In this document: piece by piece, positions 13,238-23,386 of the stretch
How the letters are laid out: each line of letters opens with the position of its first letter
Position numbering within the stretch: position 1 is the stretch's first letter
Assembly: GCA_020882975.1 (NCBI GenBank)
Contig: JAHRFD010000010.1
Coordinates: 62,001-126,000 of the forward strand
DNA length: 64,000 nucleotides
Reading direction: 5' to 3'
Origin: Microcoleus sp. EPA2
GTDB taxonomy: Bacteria; Cyanobacteriota; Cyanobacteriia; Cyanobacteriales; Microcoleaceae
Position numbers and translations under genes: made by a program
The notes under the pieces: generated by a model
Told to the model about the DNA's origin: nothing
Database searches by the model: none
Seen by the model: the letters and a program-made list of their open reading frames with translations, nothing else

Positions 13238-16200
13238 TTACCCTATGTACTCAAAGTAGGAAGGAGTGTTTTGACCAAATCCATCTGCTGCACTGGTGTT
13301 TTTGGAATTGTATCGCCCCGCTTGGGCAATGCGAACATTTGAGCCAGAGCTACCAGGTATAACAATGGCAATGTGTCCTAGGTTAGGACGAGAAGAAGCA
13401 ACAACGACACGACCATTGTTAGCCCGCGCAACTGCTTCTGAAGCAGTTACTCGCTGCCATTTACCGCCACCGCCACTATTAAAGAAGTCGTAGAGTAAAT
13501 CGGCTCGTTTAGGTTTTGCAGGAGGGTTGTTGCGATAAATCGGATGATTGGGAAAATAGGCTCCTGCACTTGGATCGCGAGGAATAGGAACTCTCAACTG
13601 ATCTAACACATCTGCAACAAACCAATTACAGAACGTCAAGTTACCCGGTTGGTAATACTGGTGATCGGGATTGACTTTATTCACTGCATCTGTGATACGT
13701 TGTCCATTGCCGATTGGAGTTGGAGTCGGTGTTGGAGTTGGTGTCGCATTGCCTACTGATAAGTAAGCACCAGCAATGTAGGCTGTTTTGCCATTAACTA
13801 TAACTTCATACCAGTCTGTACGACCGTTATCGTAAGAACTACCAGTCACCTTCTTCACCACTTGTACAGTAGTTCCGTTATTCAGTGTCGTAATAGCAGC
13901 TTGGGCTGTAGATGCTGATGGACGGACATTGACATATCCGACTGGAGAACTCACTTTCCCTGTTTGACTTGGAGTTGGTGTTGGTATTGGTGTTGGTGTC
14001 GGTGTCACATTGCCTACTGATAAGTAAGCACCAGCAATGTAGGCTGTTTTGCCATTGACTATGACTTCATACCAGTCTGTACGACCGTTATCGTAAGAAC
14101 TACCAGTCACCTTCTTCACCACTTGTACAGTAGTTCCGTTATTCAGTGTCGTAATAGCAGCTTGGACCGTAGATGCTGATGGACGGACATTGACATATCC
14201 TACTGGAGAACTAACTTTACCTGTCTGATTTGACGCTAGTGTTACCGGAGTCCCTGTCCCAGTTTGAGAACTCACTGGCAGATAAACTGATTGACCAACT
14301 CGTAACTGTTGCGCTTCGGCCGCAGTAAAAGTCCCACCAGTCGGAGTTTTCACAATCTCACCCCAGCGGTTAGCATTCCCCAGTTCGCGTTGTGCAATGC
14401 CTGACAAAGTATCACCAGAACGCACAATGTACTGCCGCTGCTTACCAGGTGTTGCAGGAGGTGCATTATAGGAATTTGTCTGAGCATTTTCCAGTCGGAC
14501 AAACGACACTCCAGCATATTGAGCCGGCGTCAGAATTCGTTCCTTAATTCCACTACCTGTCGGCCAATTTGCCTCAGTAATCCGAACCCTTCCATCGGGA
14601 TAAACCTCTTCCAAAAAGGCAACATGACCCCATTGTCGAGTTCCTTGAGTATAAGGAGGCCAAACTACGAGTCCTCGGGCCCCAGCAGTTGGTGTAGAAG
14701 TAACGGGCAAACCTACCTTCAAAGCGTCATTCTTCCACGCTTCAGCATTGCCCCGAAACAAAGCATTATTCTTGATAGCTGCGGGTAGCAAGCCAGTTTC
14801 CAGCATCCGTCCGTAAGCATACCAGGTGCATTGCCCTTGCCAGCGGTAGGCAAATGGATTAACTGCCCCATTCCGGTAGTTAGCTGAATTAGAACTAATC
14901 GGAACTTGAGGAATAGGTTTGGGAGCTGGTGCTGGCGCAGGTGTAGGAGTTGGTGTTGGTTTGGGTGCTGGCGCAGGTGTAGGAGTTGGTGTTGGTTTGG
15001 GAGCTGGTGCAGGTGTAGGAGTTGGTGTTGGTTTGGGTGCTGGTGCAGGTGTAGGAGTTGGTGTGGGTTTCGGAGCTGGTGCTGGTGTGGGAGCTGGTTT
15101 GGGTGCTGGTATTGAGCCAACATTCTGAATGTACAATGCCGACATATACCCGCTACCATTAGCCAGACGATACCAAGTGCTGCTGCTACCAAGTCCACTT
15201 GTATCCGTAACCATTCCACCTTGAACGGGCTGATCTAAGAATTCTAGTTGAGTACCAGGAGTTATTTTGGCAACTTCCGCCGAGCTAGTATTAGGCTGAA
15301 AACGTATTCTCAACGACCCTGTCACCTTGACATCACCAACATTATTGATTCTTCCGTTGAAATTAACTGCTCTTTCACTAGGCGTTACCTTCCCTTCTCC
15401 ACTCCAAGTATCAGGAACTACTGTTGCTGGAATTTCGTACACTTCCGGCGTCGTCTTCTTCGCCAAATCCACCGCCGCCAACGTATTCAAAAACCCAAAA
15501 CCCGTCTCATCATCCCATCCAACCGGCCCCAAATCCCTCGCCGTAGACTTCAAAATCTCCATCACTTGGCGATAATTCAAAGCAGGATTTGCCGCCCAAA
15601 CCAAAGAAGCCGCCCCCGCAACTTTCGCAGTCGCTACCGAAGTCCCCGCCATCGTCCCCAAATCATTTCCCGCAGTCGATAAAGCCGGATGTTCACTCGT
15701 GCCGCCATCCGCCACAATATCCAAACCGCGACCATAACTAGAATAGTTCGATCGCCCGTTAATATCCCCAGCCCCAACCGTAAAAATATTGTCAAATTCC
15801 TGAGAAGCTTGACCCAAAACCGACATCACACCGCCGTCATTACCCGCCGCCGCTACCAGCATTACCCCATTTTGCCGCGCATATTCGATCGCACTTCTTT
15901 CTGCGGTCGTCAACTCATAGCGCGTCGTCACACTCCCGTCAGCATTCTTCTGAGTCAAATCCAAACTGAGATTGGCGATCGCATTTTTCTGTCCAGAAGC
16001 CTTCGCAGCATCCACAAACTCTACCAAAGAATCCGCCCATCTCCCAGAATCGATCGCCCTTCCCACCCACTTCGGCGCAGTCTTATTAATCGCATCAATA
16101 ATCCCCAACATAAAAGTACCGTGCTCGCTACCTTCCCCAGCTTTCAGCAACGGATTGTCATCCCCGCCCACATAATCGCGGCCCTTCTTAATATTCGCGT

Positions 16201-16708
16201 AATTCAAATAAGGACTATCCGCACTCACACCCGTATCAATACTCCCCACCAACGGCTGAGAAGCCAAGGGAAAATTGAGCAATTGACGGATTGCATTGGG
16301 ATTGCTAGGATTCGGCGAATGCGGATCGACTGGAATCAAAGCAATCGGCAAAGTCTCAAACGCACCCCCCGGATTGTAAGGAGTTTGAGTGGCAATCCCA
16401 TCATGGTACAGACCCAGCGGGTCAAAATCAATCAGCGGTGGTAAATTATTGGTTGGTGCAGAAGGGTCGATCGGGCAAACACCGCTATCAGCCAAGAAAT
16501 TAGGCAAATGTAAATCAGGAAGCGACAAAGAACCCAATAACTGATGTAAGTGGTCAAACTCGTGCTGCCAATCTCCAATACTCGCACTCGGAGTCACAAT
16601 TTTTTCTAAGATAAAACTTTTCGGTCGTTTCCGACTCTTTGTTTTACTCGCATCCCCAAAACCTTGAGCCCGATCGCGTTTTTTCCCACCAAAATTTAGC
16701 CAACCCAT
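13238..16708 (-). CDS. Subtilisin-like protease fused to two cell-wall amidase-like domains, LysM and SH3b
   Basis: A 1156-residue mosaic protein. Residues ~150-420 are an S8 subtilase with all catalytic residues: Asp158 (SIDTGVS), His196 (SEHGTFML), Asn290 (AAAGNDGG), Ser357 (GTSVATAK). Then come a first SH3b-like region (~465-535), a Pro-rich repeat linker (~540-605), a CHAP-like amidase (CTWYAYGRM, later GHVAFLEEV), a LysM ([14 protein letters not shown]) and two nearly identical SH3b repeats. A second Cys-His domain closes it ([19 protein letters not shown]). No classical signal peptide is visible. It probably binds and cuts peptidoglycan and protein, in the wall or against other cells. 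The substrate is unknown. Confidence 0.92.
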   Translation of the reverse strand: MGWLNFGGKKRDRAQGFGDASKTKSRKRPKSFILEKIVTPSASIGDWQHEFDHLHQLLGSLSLPDLHLPNFLADSGVCPIDPSAPTNNLPPLIDFDPLGLYHDGIATQTPYNPGGAFETLPIALIPVDPHSPNPSNPNAIRQLLNFPLASQPLVGSIDTGVSADSPYLNYANIKKGRDYVGGDDNPLLKAGEGSEHGTFMLGIIDAINKTAPKWVGRAIDSGRWADSLVEFVDAAKASGQKNAIANLSLDLTQKNADGSVTTRYELTTAERSAIEYARQNGVMLVAAAGNDGGVMSVLGQASQEFDNIFTVGAGDINGRSNYSSYGRGLDIVADGGTSEHPALSTAGNDLGTMAGTSVATAKVAGAASLVWAANPALNYRQVMEILKSTARDLGPVGWDDETGFGFLNTLAAVDLAKKTTPEVYEIPATVVPDTWSGEGKVTPSERAVNFNGRINNVGDVKVTGSLRIRFQPNTSSAEVAKITPGTQLEFLDQPVQGGMVTDTSGLGSSSTWYRLANGSGYMSALYIQNVGSIPAPKPAPTPAPAPKPTPTPTPAPAPKPTPTPTPAPAPKPTPTPTPAPAPKPTPTPTPAPAPAPKPIPQVPISSNSANYRNGAVNPFAYRWQGQCTWYAYGRMLETGLLPAAIKNNALFRGNAEAWKNDALKVGLPVTSTPTAGARGLVVWPPYTQGTRQWGHVAFLEEVYPDGRVRITEANWPTGSGIKERILTPAQYAGVSFVRLENAQTNSYNAPPATPGKQRQYIVRSGDTLSGIAQRELGNANRWGEIVKTPTGGTFTAAEAQQLRVGQSVYLPVSSQTGTGTPVTLASNQTGKVSSPVGYVNVRPSASTVQAAITTLNNGTTVQVVKKVTGSSYDNGRTDWYEVIVNGKTAYIAGAYLSVGNVTPTPTPIPTPTPSQTGKVSSPVGYVNVRPSASTAQAAITTLNNGTTVQVVKKVTGSSYDNGRTDWYEVIVNGKTAYIAGAYLSVGNATPTPTPTPTPIGNGQRITDAVNKVNPDHQYYQPGNLTFCNWFVADVLDQLRVPIPRDPSAGAYFPNHPIYRNNPPAKPKRADLLYDFFNSGGGGKWQRVTASEAVARANNGRVVVASSRPNLGHIAIVIPGSSGSNVRIAQAGRYNSKNTSAADGFGQNTPSYFEYIG

Positions 16709-17348
16709 AACTTTTGCACCCTGTATTAATATGAAGTCGATCGCACGAACTTAATTAAATGTCTTCAGACACTCAACCAAAATCCTTTTTCGATAAATAT
16801 TTTAATTTATCGTCAAAAGTTTCTGTTTATTTGAGAAATTACGCAAATTCAACAAATTTTCTGCATTGGCGATCGGCAAAAACTTTGTTACTGCTTAATT
16901 CCTAGGATTTCTTGCTTCTTCACAGGGTCATTGTATACCAAAAATATTTAGGCGATCGTAAAGTTTTTGTAAAGTTTCGGGGAGAGCAATCCCCTCATTA
17001 ATCTGAAGTATTTACCACACAAGGAGTCCATCTAATTACAACTTAAAAAATGTAAAAAGAATTTAACTATTTCAGAATTAACACTTGCTTTTTTTCTGAT
17101 TTCTGATAACATGAACACCAAGGTGAAACTTGGATTAAAGTCTAAAGCCTAAACAAATATCACCACAGCTTCTTCACAAAATGTTTCAATACTTCCCTGC
17201 TTCATTGAAACGGGGTGAAATTCTCATTTAGAAATACCCTGTTCACAGAAATTTAGGGTTGATCGAAATACTCAAAAACCTAGCGGAGAAAACTGAAAAA
17301 TATAAATTTGCGATCGATTCAAGACAATTAAATAAAAACATCCACTTT
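16709..17348. other. AT-rich intergenic region, no gene seen
   Basis: About 640 bases upstream of the large protease gene. No open frame with coding character was found. Several AT-rich stretches (16780-16860, 17030-17120) could carry the protease promoter, but no convincing -35/-10 pair was identified. Confidence 0.5.
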
Positions 17349-17412
17349 GAGTGACTTCTCTTGTTCCCCCCTTATTAAGGGGGGTTAGGGGGGATCGAGT
17401 TTCAGCCTAAAA
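17349..17412. repeat. 64-bp direct repeat with family-B core, copy 1
   Basis: GAGTGACTTCTCTTGT, then a family-B palindrome (17365-17396), then GAGTTTCAGCCTAAAA. It recurs with few changes at 17519-17582. Confidence 0.9.
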
Positions 17413-17518
17413 CCCACTGTCTCTGTGCTCGCTCCGAAAGTCTAGAGCCTCCTCGCATCCCCCTTAAGAAGAGGGACTTGGAGTGAAATCTGTTGTTCTC
17501 CCGGATGTTTTAGGAGAC

Positions 17519-17582
17519 GAGTGACTTCTCTTGTCCGCCCCTTCTTAAGGGGGGTTAGGGGGGATCGAGTTTCCGCCTAAAA
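17519..17582. repeat. 64-bp direct repeat with family-B core, copy 2
   Basis: Same unit as 17349-17412; its last bases run into an ATG at 17582. Because that ATG and the following ~40 bases are repeat and microsatellite (CTTCCATCTTCC), the M50 gene's true start is placed further in. Confidence 0.9.
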
Positions 17583-17626
17583 TGCGTAATTCCCTCTTCC
17601 ATCTTCCATCTTCCTTCTCCCAAACC

Positions 17627-18655
17627 ATGCAACTCAAATCAGCGGTGCAGTGGATACCTCATCCCGACGGTTATTGGATACTTCGCAATCCCGAAGACAT
17701 TACCTGTCTGCAAATTGACGACTTTGACAAACAGGTAATTTTGCTACTAAATCAACAGCCACTAACTAACATTCTCGCCGAATACGACCTAGATTTAAAA
17801 GATGTGCAAAATCTCTTAAAAGACTTAGCACAAGCAGGAATGCTAGAAGGAACCAAGCCGCCCAAAGCCAAATTTAATCTGCTATCCTTCACAATTCCTG
17901 TAGTCAATCCAGATGTTTGGCTGTCGCGGCACATCGACAAATTCCGCTGGATTTGGACCTGGCAATTTGGCTTTTTTCTGTGCGCTTTCATCTCTTCTTC
18001 AGTAGCAGTGTGGTTTGCTTCCTCTAACGAAGTCGCTACTTCCCATCAACAGTTATTGACAGGCGAAAAATTTGAAAATATAATCCAAGTTTCCTTGCTG
18101 ACAATGCTAGTAATAGCATTCCATGAACTCGGTCATGCTTTCACCCTCAAACACTACGGTGGCATAGTTAAAGAAATTGGATTGTTGTTTATGTGTCTCA
18201 TCCCCGGATGCTATACAGATACAACCGATCAATACAGTTTAGTCCGGCGGAAACAGCGAGTTTTAGTAGTAGGGGCAGGAGTATTGATTCAAGTAACAAT
18301 TTGGGCAATTGCTGTTTGGATGTGGCTGTTTTCTCATTCCAATCCAGTTTGGCATCAAATTAGTTATTTGTTGATGGTGGCGGCATTGCTGACAGTAGCA
18401 ATTAACTTGAATCCCTTGAATAGATTTGACGGTTATTATTTGTTAGTGGCTGCAACAGGGATTAACAATCTGCGACAAAGGTCTTTTGATTTTTATGTAG
18501 ATTTGTTGCGGAGGGAGGAGATTGAGGAAGCAGTAGAAACCCGATGGGTTTTGGCGACCTATGCACCTTTGAGTATAGTTTATACTGTTTGGGCTTTTAG
18601 TTACTTAATGTCTTTGATTGGAAATTGGGCTTTGTTAAATGTTCCGAGTTTTTAA
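17627..18655 (+). CDS. M50 family zinc metalloprotease (site-2 protease-like)
   Basis: A 342-residue membrane metalloprotease, from the ATG at 17627 (MQLKSAVQWIPHPDG). The earlier ATG at 17582 lies in repeat DNA. The N-terminal ~80 residues look like a PqqD/RRE-like domain (wing of short strands, then YDLDLKDVQNLLKDLAQAGM). The membrane part carries zinc-binding HELGH (residues ~166-170) and the partner motif NPLNRFDGYYLL, with at least five hydrophobic segments. Such M50 proteins resemble the peptide-exporting/bacteriocin accessory 'peptide zinc metalloproteases'. A role in processing or immunity is possible, but no peptide precursor or HlyD partner is in the window. Confidence 0.88.
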   Translation: MQLKSAVQWIPHPDGYWILRNPEDITCLQIDDFDKQVILLLNQQPLTNILAEYDLDLKDVQNLLKDLAQAGMLEGTKPPKAKFNLLSFTIPVVNPDVWLSRHIDKFRWIWTWQFGFFLCAFISSSVAVWFASSNEVATSHQQLLTGEKFENIIQVSLLTMLVIAFHELGHAFTLKHYGGIVKEIGLLFMCLIPGCYTDTTDQYSLVRRKQRVLVVGAGVLIQVTIWAIAVWMWLFSHSNPVWHQISYLLMVAALLTVAINLNPLNRFDGYYLLVAATGINNLRQRSFDFYVDLLRREEIEEAVETRWVLATYAPLSIVYTVWAFSYLMSLIGNWALLNVPSF

Positions 18656-18725
18656 CCGCAGATTAATCACAGGCGGGAGGTCCTTGCCACAAACTGCAAC
18701 TTTATTATTTTAGGGGTTTATCGAA

Positions 18726-19418
18726 ATGAATGTTTGTCAAAAGTTGGGAATTGTTGGTGGAAGTTTGAGTTTTGCACTTGTTAGTCAATGTTTTTCTGCA
18801 CAAGCTGCTACTCTGACTCAAACTTATACTGTAGATCTGGGTTCGCAGCCCTTAAATAGCAGCACGAATGTGGTTTTGCCCAAGTTTAATTCAATGTTGG
18901 GAACGCTATTAAAAGCTTATGTTACGGTTAAGTCTACTGTTAATAATAGTGTGACTATTACTCCTTTGACTGGAAATTTTACAGGGACGGCGACGACGAA
19001 TGCAAGCATTGCTGTGAATATTCCGCTGCTCAAAGTTGACCCTATTTTGAGTTTGAGTGTGTTAGCAAGTCCGCCGGAAACTAAGATTGCTAATCGGGGT
19101 ACGGGAACTGTTAGTGGTTCGGCTTCAGGTTATGTGTCGAAAAGTTATGATTCCCAGCAGTCTTTGAGTGCTTTAAGTGGATGTGATGGTGATACTTTTA
19201 TCGCTGGTTTAATGACTACGGGTTTGACTAAGATTCAGGGGAATCCTGTTATAGGTAGTTTTGGAGGTTTGGTGTCGGCTAATACTACACTCACTGGAGT
19301 TTATGAGTATGAACCTCATGCTAATGCTGCTGTACCGGAACCGATGACTGCTGTTGGTACGTTTCTGGCTGCTGGCATGGGTTTGTGGTGGAAGAGAAGG
19401 GCTTCAAAAAAGATATAA
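18726..19418 (+). CDS. Secreted PEP-CTERM protein
   Basis: A 230-residue exported protein. It has a signal peptide (LGIVGGSLSFALVSQCFSAQ, cleavage near AQA-ATLTQ), a threonine/serine-rich beta-type body resembling choice-of-anchor-E proteins, and a PEP-CTERM sorting signal at the end: VPEPMTAVG, a hydrophobic stretch, then WWKRRASKK. The signal is recognised by exosortase, which cuts near PEP and releases or anchors the protein at the cell surface. No exosortase gene is in the window. AGGGG upstream of ATG 18726 may serve as the ribosome site. Its function on the surface is unknown. Confidence 0.85.
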   Translation: MNVCQKLGIVGGSLSFALVSQCFSAQAATLTQTYTVDLGSQPLNSSTNVVLPKFNSMLGTLLKAYVTVKSTVNNSVTITPLTGNFTGTATTNASIAVNIPLLKVDPILSLSVLASPPETKIANRGTGTVSGSASGYVSKSYDSQQSLSALSGCDGDTFIAGLMTTGLTKIQGNPVIGSFGGLVSANTTLTGVYEYEPHANAAVPEPMTAVGTFLAAGMGLWWKRRASKKI

Positions 19419-19898
19419 GCTCGTGTCTGGCATACTTGTTCTTAAGGCAAAACATCAAGTCTTGCAGGCGATTATCAGAATTGGTAAGGTGCGTCAGATA
19501 TCGAAACAGTTAATAATCGTTTGAGAAAATCCTAAGACGCACCTTAGCAATTGAGTTTAGTGTACCAGTTTCCTCATTTCTAACATATTTGTGACGCACT
19601 CTACAGCTTGTTGAGCTTTTTATGCAGATTCTGGGGTATTGTTACATAAGTTTATATTTGAGTTGCCCGATCGCCCTTCCCGTGCCATCTACAGCCAGTT
19701 AACAGAGGTGGCGATTTTGCTGAAAACTGTTGTGGGGTGGGCACTCCTAGCCCGCCCACAGATGCTATGTCAATGCAGAAAATCTCAGTAGCGCTGGGCT
19801 ATTGAAGAGGCTACAACCCCGATCGCCACAATCCATCGCCCCAGACAATCCCTTATCCCTTACAATAAACAGGCAATTATTATATTTTGAGTTATCCT
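19419..19898. other. Intergenic region before chlI with a 60-base imperfect hairpin
   Basis: At 19486-19545, AAGGTGCGTCAGATATCG pairs with TCCTAAGACGCACCTT (ends match, centre does not), a form of dispersed GGTGCGTC repeat. A further palindrome GGGCACTCCTAGCCCGCCC lies at ~19740-19760. The chlI promoter should lie in the AT-rich part near 19860-19890. Confidence 0.55.
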
Positions 19899-21029
19899 GT
19901 GAGTCCTACTGCCGAAGTCAGCAATACCCTGAATGCGGGTGCTCTGCCAACTGTTACCGCCCCCCGCCGCGCTGTTTTTCCCTTTACTGCCATTGTCGGC
20001 CAAGAGGAGATGAAACTAGCACTGCTGTTGAATGTCATCGATCCGAAAATTGGTGGGGTGATGATCATGGGCGATCGCGGTACTGGCAAATCTACCACAA
20101 TCCGCGCCCTCGCGGACTTGCTGCCGGAAATTGAGGTGGTAGCAGACGATCCTTTTAATAGTCATCCCAGCGATCCAGATTTGATGAGTGACGAGGTGCG
20201 CGATTCCCTATGGGATAGCTCCGCTTCACGCACTTTATCTCAAGCTGACATTAAAATCGCCCGTAAAAAAGTCCAAATGGTAGATTTACCTTTGGGCGCG
20301 ACCGAAGACCGAGTTTGCGGTACGATCGACATAGAAAAAGCTCTCTCCGAAGGAGTGAAAGCTTTTGAACCAGGACTTTTAGCTAAAGCCAACCGTGGCA
20401 TCCTCTACGTCGATGAAGTCAATTTGCTCGACGATCATTTAGTCGATGTTTTGCTTGACTCCGCCGCTAGCGGTTGGAATACTGTAGAAAGAGAAGGCAT
20501 TTCGATTCGCCACCCAGCTAAGTTTATTCTAATTGGTTCCGGCAACCCAGAAGAAGGAGAATTGCGGCCGCAGTTGCTCGATAGATTCGGGATGCACGCC
20601 GAAATTCGGACTGTAAAAGACCCGAATTTAAGAGTAGAAATTGTCGAACAGCGATCGAGTTTTGACCAAAATCCAGCGGAGTTTCTCTCTCAATATCAAC
20701 ACCAACAAGATGATATGCAACAGAAGTTGGTGGAAGCCCAAGAAAGGTTGAAGTCGGTAAAGCTCGATCGGGATTTGCGAGTAAAAATCTCCCAAGTTTG
20801 CGCCGAATTGGACGTAGACGGACTGCGAGGCGATTTGGTCACAAACCGCGCCGCCAAAGCTTTGACTGCCTTAGAATGCCGCACAGAGGTCACAGTGGAC
20901 GATATTCGCCGGGTGATGACCCTGTGTTTGCGCCACCGATTGCGGAAAGATCCACTAGAATCAATTGATTCGGGTTCTAAAGTGACCAAAGTGTTCGATC
21001 GAGTATTCGGCCTAGAAACCAACTCATAA
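19899..21029 (+). CDS. chlI: Magnesium chelatase subunit I
   Basis: The AAA+ ATPase subunit of protoporphyrin IX magnesium chelatase, which with ChlD and ChlH inserts Mg2+ in the first step committed to chlorophyll. Walker A is GDRGTGKST; Walker B is [14 protein letters not shown]; the sensor segment holds [21 protein letters not shown]. It has the normal [19 protein letters not shown] start and a C-terminal lid domain ([11 protein letters not shown]). The likely start is GTG at 19899 (MSPTAEV...), giving ~376 residues; a TTG at 19887 would add four. It is single; chlD and chlH are not nearby. A hairpin follows at 21065. Confidence 0.97.
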   Translation: MSPTAEVSNTLNAGALPTVTAPRRAVFPFTAIVGQEEMKLALLLNVIDPKIGGVMIMGDRGTGKSTTIRALADLLPEIEVVADDPFNSHPSDPDLMSDEVRDSLWDSSASRTLSQADIKIARKKVQMVDLPLGATEDRVCGTIDIEKALSEGVKAFEPGLLAKANRGILYVDEVNLLDDHLVDVLLDSAASGWNTVEREGISIRHPAKFILIGSGNPEEGELRPQLLDRFGMHAEIRTVKDPNLRVEIVEQRSSFDQNPAEFLSQYQHQQDDMQQKLVEAQERLKSVKLDRDLRVKISQVCAELDVDGLRGDLVTNRAAKALTALECRTEVTVDDIRRVMTLCLRHRLRKDPLESIDSGSKVTKVFDRVFGLETNS

Positions 21030-21064
21030 TCAAGACTTCAGCCCTAAAATTAGAACAACATCTT

Positions 21065-21090
21065 AGTCCGCGAAGGCGGACTTTGTTTGT
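21065..21090 (+). terminator. Probable chlI terminator
   Basis: AGTCCGC-GAAG-GCGGACT is a perfect 7-bp stem with a 4-base loop, followed by TTGTTTG. The same hairpin type is a frequent dispersed repeat in cyanobacteria, so terminator function is likely but not certain. Confidence 0.6.
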
Positions 21091-21142
21091 CTAGCCCCGA
21101 ATTATATTCGGTGGGGTCAATCGATTTTAGATTGTAGATTTT

Positions 21143-21247
21143 AGATCAAATCCGTTGACATCGGAATTATTAATCTCTCTCTTCTCTTCCTTCGCGTCCT
21201 TTGCGCCTTCGTGGTTAAATCATTCCGATACAACCGGAATTGATATT
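21143..21247. repeat. Dispersed repeat (single arm of the 57.7-kb foldback family)
   Basis: It shares TCGGAATTATTAA...CTCTCTCTTCTCTTC, then GGTTAAATCATTCCGATACA and ACCGGAATTGATAT, with 57774-57864. In-frame reading through it would lengthen ruvC upstream, but that segment is repeat and not gene. Confidence 0.85.
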
Positions 21248-21298
21248 AGATTCCAGAATGCGACCCCACTGATAAATACGGGAGTTTATGATGAGGAT

Positions 21299-21832
21299 AT
21301 GGAAACACGAATTTTAGGATTAGACCCGGGCTTAGCCAACCTCGGCTACGGCGCAATTTCTTGTCACATAGTTCCCGGAAAACAAGATGAAAACATCGTT
21401 TCTCTGATAGACTGCGGCGTAATTCAAACAACGCCAAAACAGGAAATGGGACAGCGCCTCAAAACAATTTACGAAGATTTGCACTCCGTAATTGAACAGG
21501 TAAAACCAGATGTAGCCATAGCCGAAAAACTCTTCTTTTACAAAATGGGAAATACCATACTTGTAGCCCAAGCGCGGGGAGTATTGACCCTAGTATTAGC
21601 CCAGTCTGGAGTACCACTGTTCGAGTTTACCCCAGCCCAAATTAAAAAAGCCTTAACTGGGCGCGGGAATGCTGATAAATCGGAGGTGCAAGAAGCCGTA
21701 GCGCGGGAGTTAGAATTAGGTTATATTCCGAAACCAGATGATGCGGCGGATGCTTTAGCTGTAGCTTTAACTGGTTGGTTTGATGATGATATTTGTCCGA
21801 AAAAAATAGCATTAGAAACTGCCACAAACTAA
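21299..21832 (+). CDS. ruvC: Holliday junction resolvase RuvC
   Basis: A 177-residue crossover-junction endodeoxyribonuclease, acting with RuvAB to resolve Holliday junctions in recombination and repair. It starts [18 protein letters not shown]; the first catalytic Asp is in LGLDPG, the Glu in AIAEKLFF, and the last acids in [14 protein letters not shown]. The longer open frame from 21155 is ruled out because it reads through a dispersed repeat; the ATG at 21299 has GAGG five bases before it. No ruvA or ruvB is adjacent, as is usual in cyanobacteria. Confidence 0.96.
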   Translation: METRILGLDPGLANLGYGAISCHIVPGKQDENIVSLIDCGVIQTTPKQEMGQRLKTIYEDLHSVIEQVKPDVAIAEKLFFYKMGNTILVAQARGVLTLVLAQSGVPLFEFTPAQIKKALTGRGNADKSEVQEAVARELELGYIPKPDDAADALAVALTGWFDDDICPKKIALETATN

Positions 21833-21902
21833 TCTCATCTTCCGTCTGTACTGACTCTGACACGACTTACGCACTTTCGAGACTAAAGTCCTGACTAAGA
21901 AG

Positions 21903-22679
21903 TTATTGGGGAAATTTGCCTTCTCTAACTTCTAGGGAATAATCTTTCACAGCTTGAGTAATTGTCGATCGCAAATTGGTATAAGCTTTAGCAAAAGGTG
22001 GCTGTTTTTCCGAAAGTCCTAACAAATCGGAAGTAACTAACACTTGTCCGTCGCAGTGTGGCCCCGCCCCGATACCAATGGTGGGAATAGTTAATTTTTG
22101 AGTAATGCGATCGCCTAAATCAGCGGGAATATGCTCTAATACTATGGCAAAAGCACCTGCTTCTTGAAGCGCGATCGACTCTTGCACAATTCTCTCTCCT
22201 GCTTCCACAGTTTTCCCCTGTTTTTTGTAGCCTAGTTGGTGTACAGACTGCGGGGTTAAACCGACGTGTCCCATCACCGGAATTCCCGCTGATGTCAGTT
22301 GCGAAACTGTGGCCACCATCGCTGGATATCCGCCTTCTAATTTTACAGCTTGAGCACCAGTTTCTTTCAAGGCTCTTCCTGCCGAGTGCATGGCTTGCTG
22401 GACACTTTCTTGATAAGTTAAAAATGGCAAATCCACCACAATTAAGGCTTCTGTCACACCGCGACGCACTGCTTTTGCGTGGTGTAGCATTTCATCGAGA
22501 GTTAGGGGCAAGGTTGTTTCGTACCCTAATATAGGCATTGCGAGGGAATCGCCCACGAGGATGATATCTACACCGGCTCGATCTATGAGTTGGGCGATCG
22601 CATAATCATAGGCTGTCAGCGCCACAATTGACCGCTTTTGTTGTTTCCATTGAATTAATTGATGAGTAGTAACTGACAT
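21903..22679 (-). CDS. panB: 3-methyl-2-oxobutanoate hydroxymethyltransferase
   Basis: A 258-residue PanB (ketopantoate hydroxymethyltransferase), which transfers a hydroxymethyl group from 5,10-methylenetetrahydrofolate to 2-oxoisovalerate in pantothenate/CoA synthesis. Conserved features: [18 protein letters not shown], the metal-binding [16 protein letters not shown], the GHVGLTPQS segment and [18 protein letters not shown]. Length is normal and the start typical. It is convergent with ruvC and stands alone; panC is not in the window. No regulatory site is obvious. Confidence 0.97.
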   Translation of the reverse strand: MSVTTHQLIQWKQQKRSIVALTAYDYAIAQLIDRAGVDIILVGDSLAMPILGYETTLPLTLDEMLHHAKAVRRGVTEALIVVDLPFLTYQESVQQAMHSAGRALKETGAQAVKLEGGYPAMVATVSQLTSAGIPVMGHVGLTPQSVHQLGYKKQGKTVEAGERIVQESIALQEAGAFAIVLEHIPADLGDRITQKLTIPTIGIGAGPHCDGQVLVTSDLLGLSEKQPPFAKAYTNLRSTITQAVKDYSLEVREGKFPQ

Positions 22680-22790
22680 TTTATTGCAAAAATATAAGAG
22701 ATCCGATGATTACTTATGATATCAAATCACTGTTATTTAACTTCTCTAGCAACTCTAAATCATTTGTAAAATTTAGCTGTTACCCCCTGA

Positions 22791-22818
22791 GTAGGGGCGG
22801 TGCCAAGAGTGCCCGCCC
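22791..22818. repeat. GTAGGGGCGGTGCCAAGAGTGCCCGCCC repeat unit
   Basis: A hairpin-like unit (GGGGCGG-TGCCAAGAGTG-CCCGCCC) upstream of panB. A related copy occurs inside the element at 28279-28424 (GGGGCGGTGCCAAGAGTGCC), and a shorter form at ~19740. Confidence 0.75.
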
Positions 22819-22866
22819 TCTCGGTTAGGGGAGATCGGATTCTATGCAGCTTAAAAATATTGCCGA

Positions 22867-23331
22867 TTAATAGCAAAAATGCTCTCTAAATATTGATTGT
22901 CTCAGCTTCTTCCATTCTTGTTTAGAAATATCGGCACGAGTTTTGTCACCGGATGGATCGCGGATAGTCCAAATGGTATCTGCAACCCGATCAAGCGATC
23001 GCCCATGATAACGATAGTCGAAATCCCAGAAAGCATCACCGACACAATCTCCTGGTGTACTAATCATTTCGCCATCAACTGTACGACGAATAGCATTCCA
23101 TTCGCGGATGTAGATAGGAAAATCATCCGATCGCAATTTGCGGCCTTCTAATTGAGGATTAACCTGGTAAAAAAACCAATCCGTCAACCGATCCACCGCC
23201 ACAGTTCGTGATTCTAAATCCCGCGCTGTAGCACTGTCTATATTTCCCTTACTGAGAATAAGGATAAAACCCAATATACACACCGCTGACAACTTCGAGA
23301 CACACTTAATTGAGGGCAATCTAATCAGCAT
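22867..23331 (-). CDS. Exported hypothetical protein, paralogue of the gene at 24342
   Basis: A 154-residue protein with a signal peptide (MLIRLPSIKCVSKLSAVCIL then a hydrophobic run). The mature part shares a layout with the 24342 protein: TVAVDRLTDWFFYQVNPQLE with AVDRLTDFLFYKVNPQLN, then a LRSDD/LQTGD-REYIR block, a D-x-W-D-F/GWEFT stretch, and DRVADTIWTIRDP with DLLADTIFYSRHP. Two cysteines are kept in corresponding places and could form a disulfide. No function is known to me. Together with 24342 it flanks an unrelated exported protein on the same strand, which suggests a small cluster of cell-envelope proteins. Confidence 0.8.
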   Translation of the reverse strand: MLIRLPSIKCVSKLSAVCILGFILILSKGNIDSATARDLESRTVAVDRLTDWFFYQVNPQLEGRKLRSDDFPIYIREWNAIRRTVDGEMISTPGDCVGDAFWDFDYRYHGRSLDRVADTIWTIRDPSGDKTRADISKQEWKKLRQSIFREHFCY

Positions 23332-23386
23332 GATGAAACTTCATAAATGTTTATCCATTCGCGACAACCAGGCGATAAATCTTGTC

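Noticed and set aside
14906..15128. Glycine/cysteine-rich plus-strand frames resembling low-complexity proteins
   Set aside because: They are translations of the Pro-rich repeat linker of the large protease in other frames.
15689..16444. A 251-codon plus-strand frame opposite the subtilase
   Set aside because: It is highly basic and has no family; the minus-strand gene has all catalytic residues.
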